DNA of 39,762 nt from CAXQZU01 sp964228555 (lineage in GTDB: Bacteria > Planctomycetota > PLA2 > JAEUHO01): positions 1 to 39,762 of the forward strand of contig CAXQZU010000027.1 in assembly GCA_964228555.1 (NCBI GenBank), given 5' to 3'. Shown here piece by piece: positions 39,562 through 39,762 of the stretch (the stretch's first letter is position 1; the number at the start of each line of letters is the position of its first letter). Both the position numbers and the translations under genes were made by a program. Below the pieces are notes generated by a model. That model saw only the letters and a list, made by a program, of their open reading frames with translations, was not told the DNA's origin and did not search any database.

Positions 39562-39762
39562 CTAGGAGAGGCCGCGCAGCTGGAAGGTGCCGGGCGCGGC
39601 CGGCGGCGCCGGCGGCGGGGCCACGTTGCGCACCTCCTGCACCCCGGGCACCACCTCGCGCAGCGCGTTCTCGATGCCCATGCGCAGCGTCATGAGGCTC
39701 GAGGGGCAGGTGCCGCAGGCGCCGTGCAGGCGCACGTTGACGATGCCGTCCTCGTAGGAGAG
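39562..39762 (-). CDS. NifU/Nfu-like iron-sulfur scaffold, C-terminal part
   Basis: The gene enters from the right edge of the window; 66 codons plus stop are visible. The peptide contains EDGIVNVRLHGACGTCPSS then LMTLRMGIENALREVVPGV, the CxxC motif and following helix of the Nfu domain that carries a 4Fe-4S cluster for transfer to client proteins. A Pro/Ala-rich linker and a short tail follow. The stop is 9 bases before the carboxyltransferase ATG, so it appears to lead the operon; no enzyme of the leucine steps shown here needs an iron-sulfur cluster. Confidence 0.9.
   Translation of the reverse strand, partial: LSYEDGIVNVRLHGACGTCPSSLMTLRMGIENALREVVPGVQEVRNVAPPPAPPAAPGTFQLRGLS

Overview
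The window is very GC-rich bacterial chromosomal DNA (I estimate well above 70% G+C) and is densely packed with genes on both strands. The organism looks like a diderm, aerobic heterotroph. It has several lipobox (Cys) lipoproteins, secreted proteins with ExbD/TolR-like segments, a mitochondrial-type citrate synthase, a cobalamin-dependent MetH, and a leucine/isovalerate catabolic operon. A secreted thioredoxin-fold protein with an SDWCGWC motif and the mitochondrial-type citrate synthase fit Planctomycetota or another high-GC lineage such as Myxococcota, but I see no ribosomal marker and hold this loosely. I found no tRNA, rRNA, CRISPR array, insertion sequence or clear prophage. No gene-free gap exceeds about 300 bases.

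Layout. 1-2.8 kb: the end of one gene, a six-helix membrane protein with a zinc ribbon, a protein resembling phage-type DUF7192, and a cyclophilin lipoprotein. 2.8-5.7 kb: an SbtA-type bicarbonate permease divergent from a winged-helix regulator, then a CHAD-CYTH polyphosphate-type protein with its domains in reversed order. 5.7-10.6 kb: a secreted protein with two ExbD-like segments divergent from an M1 aminopeptidase with C-terminal HEAT-like repeats, then a 7Fe ferredoxin. 10.7-17.9 kb: a Cys-containing lipoprotein, an unknown helical protein coupled to an MBL hydrolase, a Nudix hydrolase with no identifiable stop, an M17 aminopeptidase, a Tyr/Pro-rich secreted protein and a DUF72 protein. 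18-21.9 kb: a secreted thioredoxin-like protein, a CAP-domain lipoprotein, exonuclease III and citrate synthase. 21.9-26.4 kb: metH translationally coupled to an ArsR-methyltransferase regulator, with an inverted repeat at the promoter (SahR-like logic). 26.5-29.4 kb: a large unknown membrane protein, two tandem micro-lipoprotein genes separated by strong hairpins, and a flavin-reductase-like protein. 29.7-34.1 kb: a PaaK-type CoA ligase coupled to a 69-residue protein, a hot-dog thioesterase, and a cassette of AhpD-like protein, ArsS radical SAM protein and methyltransferase that points to arsenosugar-type chemistry. 34.2-39.8 kb: Nfu, methylcrotonyl-CoA carboxylase carboxyltransferase, methylglutaconyl-CoA hydratase, biotin carboxylase, separate biotin carrier and HMG-CoA lyase in one tightly overlapped operon converting 3-methylcrotonyl-CoA to acetyl-CoA and acetoacetate.

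The most systematic signal is regulatory. Hexamers of the form TANNNT (mostly TAGGCT, TAGCAT, TAGCCT) precede nearly every inferred transcription unit. In one class the hexamer ends only 6-7 bases before the start codon and there is no Shine-Dalgarno sequence, as expected for leaderless mRNAs. In the other class it lies about 20-80 bases upstream and a GGAG-type ribosome binding site is present. This motif also fixes several start codons that would otherwise be ambiguous.
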